A stretch of 30,580 bases of DNA from Asaia bogorensis (GTDB lineage: Bacteria > Pseudomonadota > Alphaproteobacteria > Acetobacterales > Acetobacteraceae), in the NCBI GenBank assembly GCA_945886995.1, contig CAMCZJ010000004.1:1-30580 (forward strand). Direction: 5' to 3'. The position numbers were made by a program, and so were the translations under genes. The notes beneath the pieces were generated by a model. The model was given only the letters and a program-made list of their open reading frames with translations. It was not told where the DNA came from and searched no databases. Positions 29,783 to 30,580 of this stretch are shown piece by piece. How positions within the stretch are numbered: the first letter of the stretch is position 1; the number at the start of each line of letters is the position of its first letter.

Positions 29783-29811
29783 TTTCTGAATCGTGCCCGA
29801 CACCTTATATT
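29783..29811 (+). promoter_or_regulatory. Probable promoter of the metallo-hydrolase gene
   Basis: TATATT at 29806-29811 is a strong -10 match. TTTCTG at 29783-29788 is a weak -35 at 17-bp spacing. The start would fall near 29818, giving a short leader with AGGAAGG before the ATG at 29838. It separates this gene from the NDUFA12 operon. Confidence 0.4.
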
Positions 29812-29837
29812 AGCATCCGCTTTAGGAAGGTCAGCCG

Positions 29838-30580
29838 ATGTCCCTTGCCCCAAATGGCGCCAGCATCCAGCCGTTTTTTGATGAGGCGACCAATACCGTA
29901 AGCTACCTGGTCTTTGACCCCGCCACCCGACAAGGTGCGGTGATTGACCCCGTGCTGGATTGGGACCACCGCAGCGGAGAGGCCGATACGCGTTCCGCCG
30001 ATCGGCTGATTGCAGCGGCACAGCAGGAAGGTGTTGCGATTGCGCTGATCCTGGAAACCCATGCCCATGCGGATCATCTGACCGCCGCGCCCTATATCAA
30101 GCAGCTTTGCGGCGGGAAGATTGGCATTGGCGAACACATCAAGGATGTGCAGCGCATCTTTCGTCCCGTCTTCGCGGCTGAGGATGTAAAGCCCGAAGGG
30201 GGCGATTTCGATCTGCTGTTTCGTGATGGCCAGCATATTGCGCTTGGATCACTGGATATTGAAGTGATCCATACGCCGGGCCATACGCCGGCCTGCGTGT
30301 GCTACCGCATCGGTGATGATGTTTTCGTGGGCGATACGCTTTTCATGCATGATTACGGCACAGCGCGGGCTGATTTCCCGGGTGGCGATGCCAGGGTGCT
30401 TTTCCGTTCCATCAAGCACCTGCTGGCGTTACCGCCGCAAACCCGGCTTTGGATGTGCCATGACTACAAGGCGCCAGGGCGCAATGATTACGCCTGGCAA
30501 AGCACGGTTGCCGAACAGCGCGCGCACAACCCGCATGTGAAGGATGGCGTGACCGAGGATGAATTCGTCGCCTTCCGCCA
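29838..30580 (+). CDS. Metallo-beta-lactamase-fold hydrolase, ETHE1/Blh-like (3' end missing)
   Basis: 247 residues visible from ATG 29838, with AGGAAGG upstream; the window ends before the stop. Metal ligands are clear: THAHADH at 74-80, HTPGHT, GDTLF and a later CHDY histidine. The long QPFFDEATNTVSYLVFDPATRQGAVIDPV opening and MHDYGTARADFPGGD resemble the persulfide dioxygenase ETHE1 and Blh group of glyoxalase II-like proteins. The family of about 285 residues is nearly complete here. ETHE1 enzymes oxidise glutathione persulfide with one iron; Blh proteins relate to sulfide tolerance. Which applies is not decided by the visible part, and no rhodanese or BigR-like regulator is seen. Confidence 0.88.
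   Translation, partial: MSLAPNGASIQPFFDEATNTVSYLVFDPATRQGAVIDPVLDWDHRSGEADTRSADRLIAAAQQEGVAIALILETHAHADHLTAAPYIKQLCGGKIGIGEHIKDVQRIFRPVFAAEDVKPEGGDFDLLFRDGQHIALGSLDIEVIHTPGHTPACVCYRIGDDVFVGDTLFMHDYGTARADFPGGDARVLFRSIKHLLALPPQTRLWMCHDYKAPGRNDYAWQSTVAEQRAHNPHVKDGVTEDEFVAFR

Noticed and set aside
1..30580. CRISPR arrays, tRNA/rRNA genes, insertion sequences or prophage
   Set aside because: No regularly spaced repeats, cloverleaf-like genes, transposase/integrase motifs or flanking direct repeats were noticed on reading both strands.

Overview
GC-rich (roughly 60-65% by eye) alphaproteobacterial DNA, most like Acetobacteraceae/Rhodospirillales. The lineage call rests on gene content: an NDUFA12-mlaD-DUF2155 cluster, a coaBC-dut pair, two Tat/Sec-exported Bug-type (TctC) binding proteins, and densely packed overlapping operons. 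No rRNA, tRNA, CRISPR array, insertion sequence or phage gene was seen. No intergenic gap exceeds about 160 bp.

Region 1 (1-11587) is a Wzx/Wzy-type polysaccharide locus. A leftward operon starts at a good promoter near 8900 and reads: heparinase II/III-like lyase, Wzz-like copolymerase, O-antigen ligase/Wzy-like polymerase, PglC-like phosphoglycosyl transferase, PglE-like sugar aminotransferase, GT4 glycosyltransferase, WecB-like UDP-GlcNAc 2-epimerase, and a second GT4 cut by the window edge. A multi-SLBB export protein is transcribed divergently. The PglC/PglE pair suggests that the repeat unit starts with a 4-amino-4,6-dideoxy sugar such as N,N'-diacetylbacillosamine. The flippase, 4,6-dehydratase and acetyltransferase are not in the window and may lie beyond position 1.

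Region 2 (11588-19020) is mixed: two convergent orphan Bug binding proteins, an MFS exporter, coaBC-dut (coenzyme A synthesis and dUTP removal, 4-bp overlap), a RidA-like protein, and a TTC38-like TPR protein followed by an AhpD-like CxxC protein.

Region 3 (19027-28161) is an eight-gene leftward run with several 4-bp overlaps. In transcription order it encodes: a protein built from the C-terminal half of a B12-dependent ribonucleotide reductase without recognisable active-site motifs, a second RidA-like protein, a COG3146-type acyltransferase, an EamA exporter, a PD-(D/E)xK-like nuclease fused to a Schlafen group 3/DUF2075 helicase, a secreted endonuclease/exonuclease/phosphatase-fold protein, an MFS transporter and a class III-like PPK2. 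The nuclease-helicase and the reductase-derived protein are the least conventional genes here.

Region 4 (28324-30580) is a rightward housekeeping cluster: NDUFA12-like complex I factor, MlaD, a 74-aa small protein, an exported DUF2155 protein, and a truncated ETHE1/Blh-like metallo-beta-lactamase-fold hydrolase with its own likely promoter. All functional calls come from reading motifs by eye; no database search was run.
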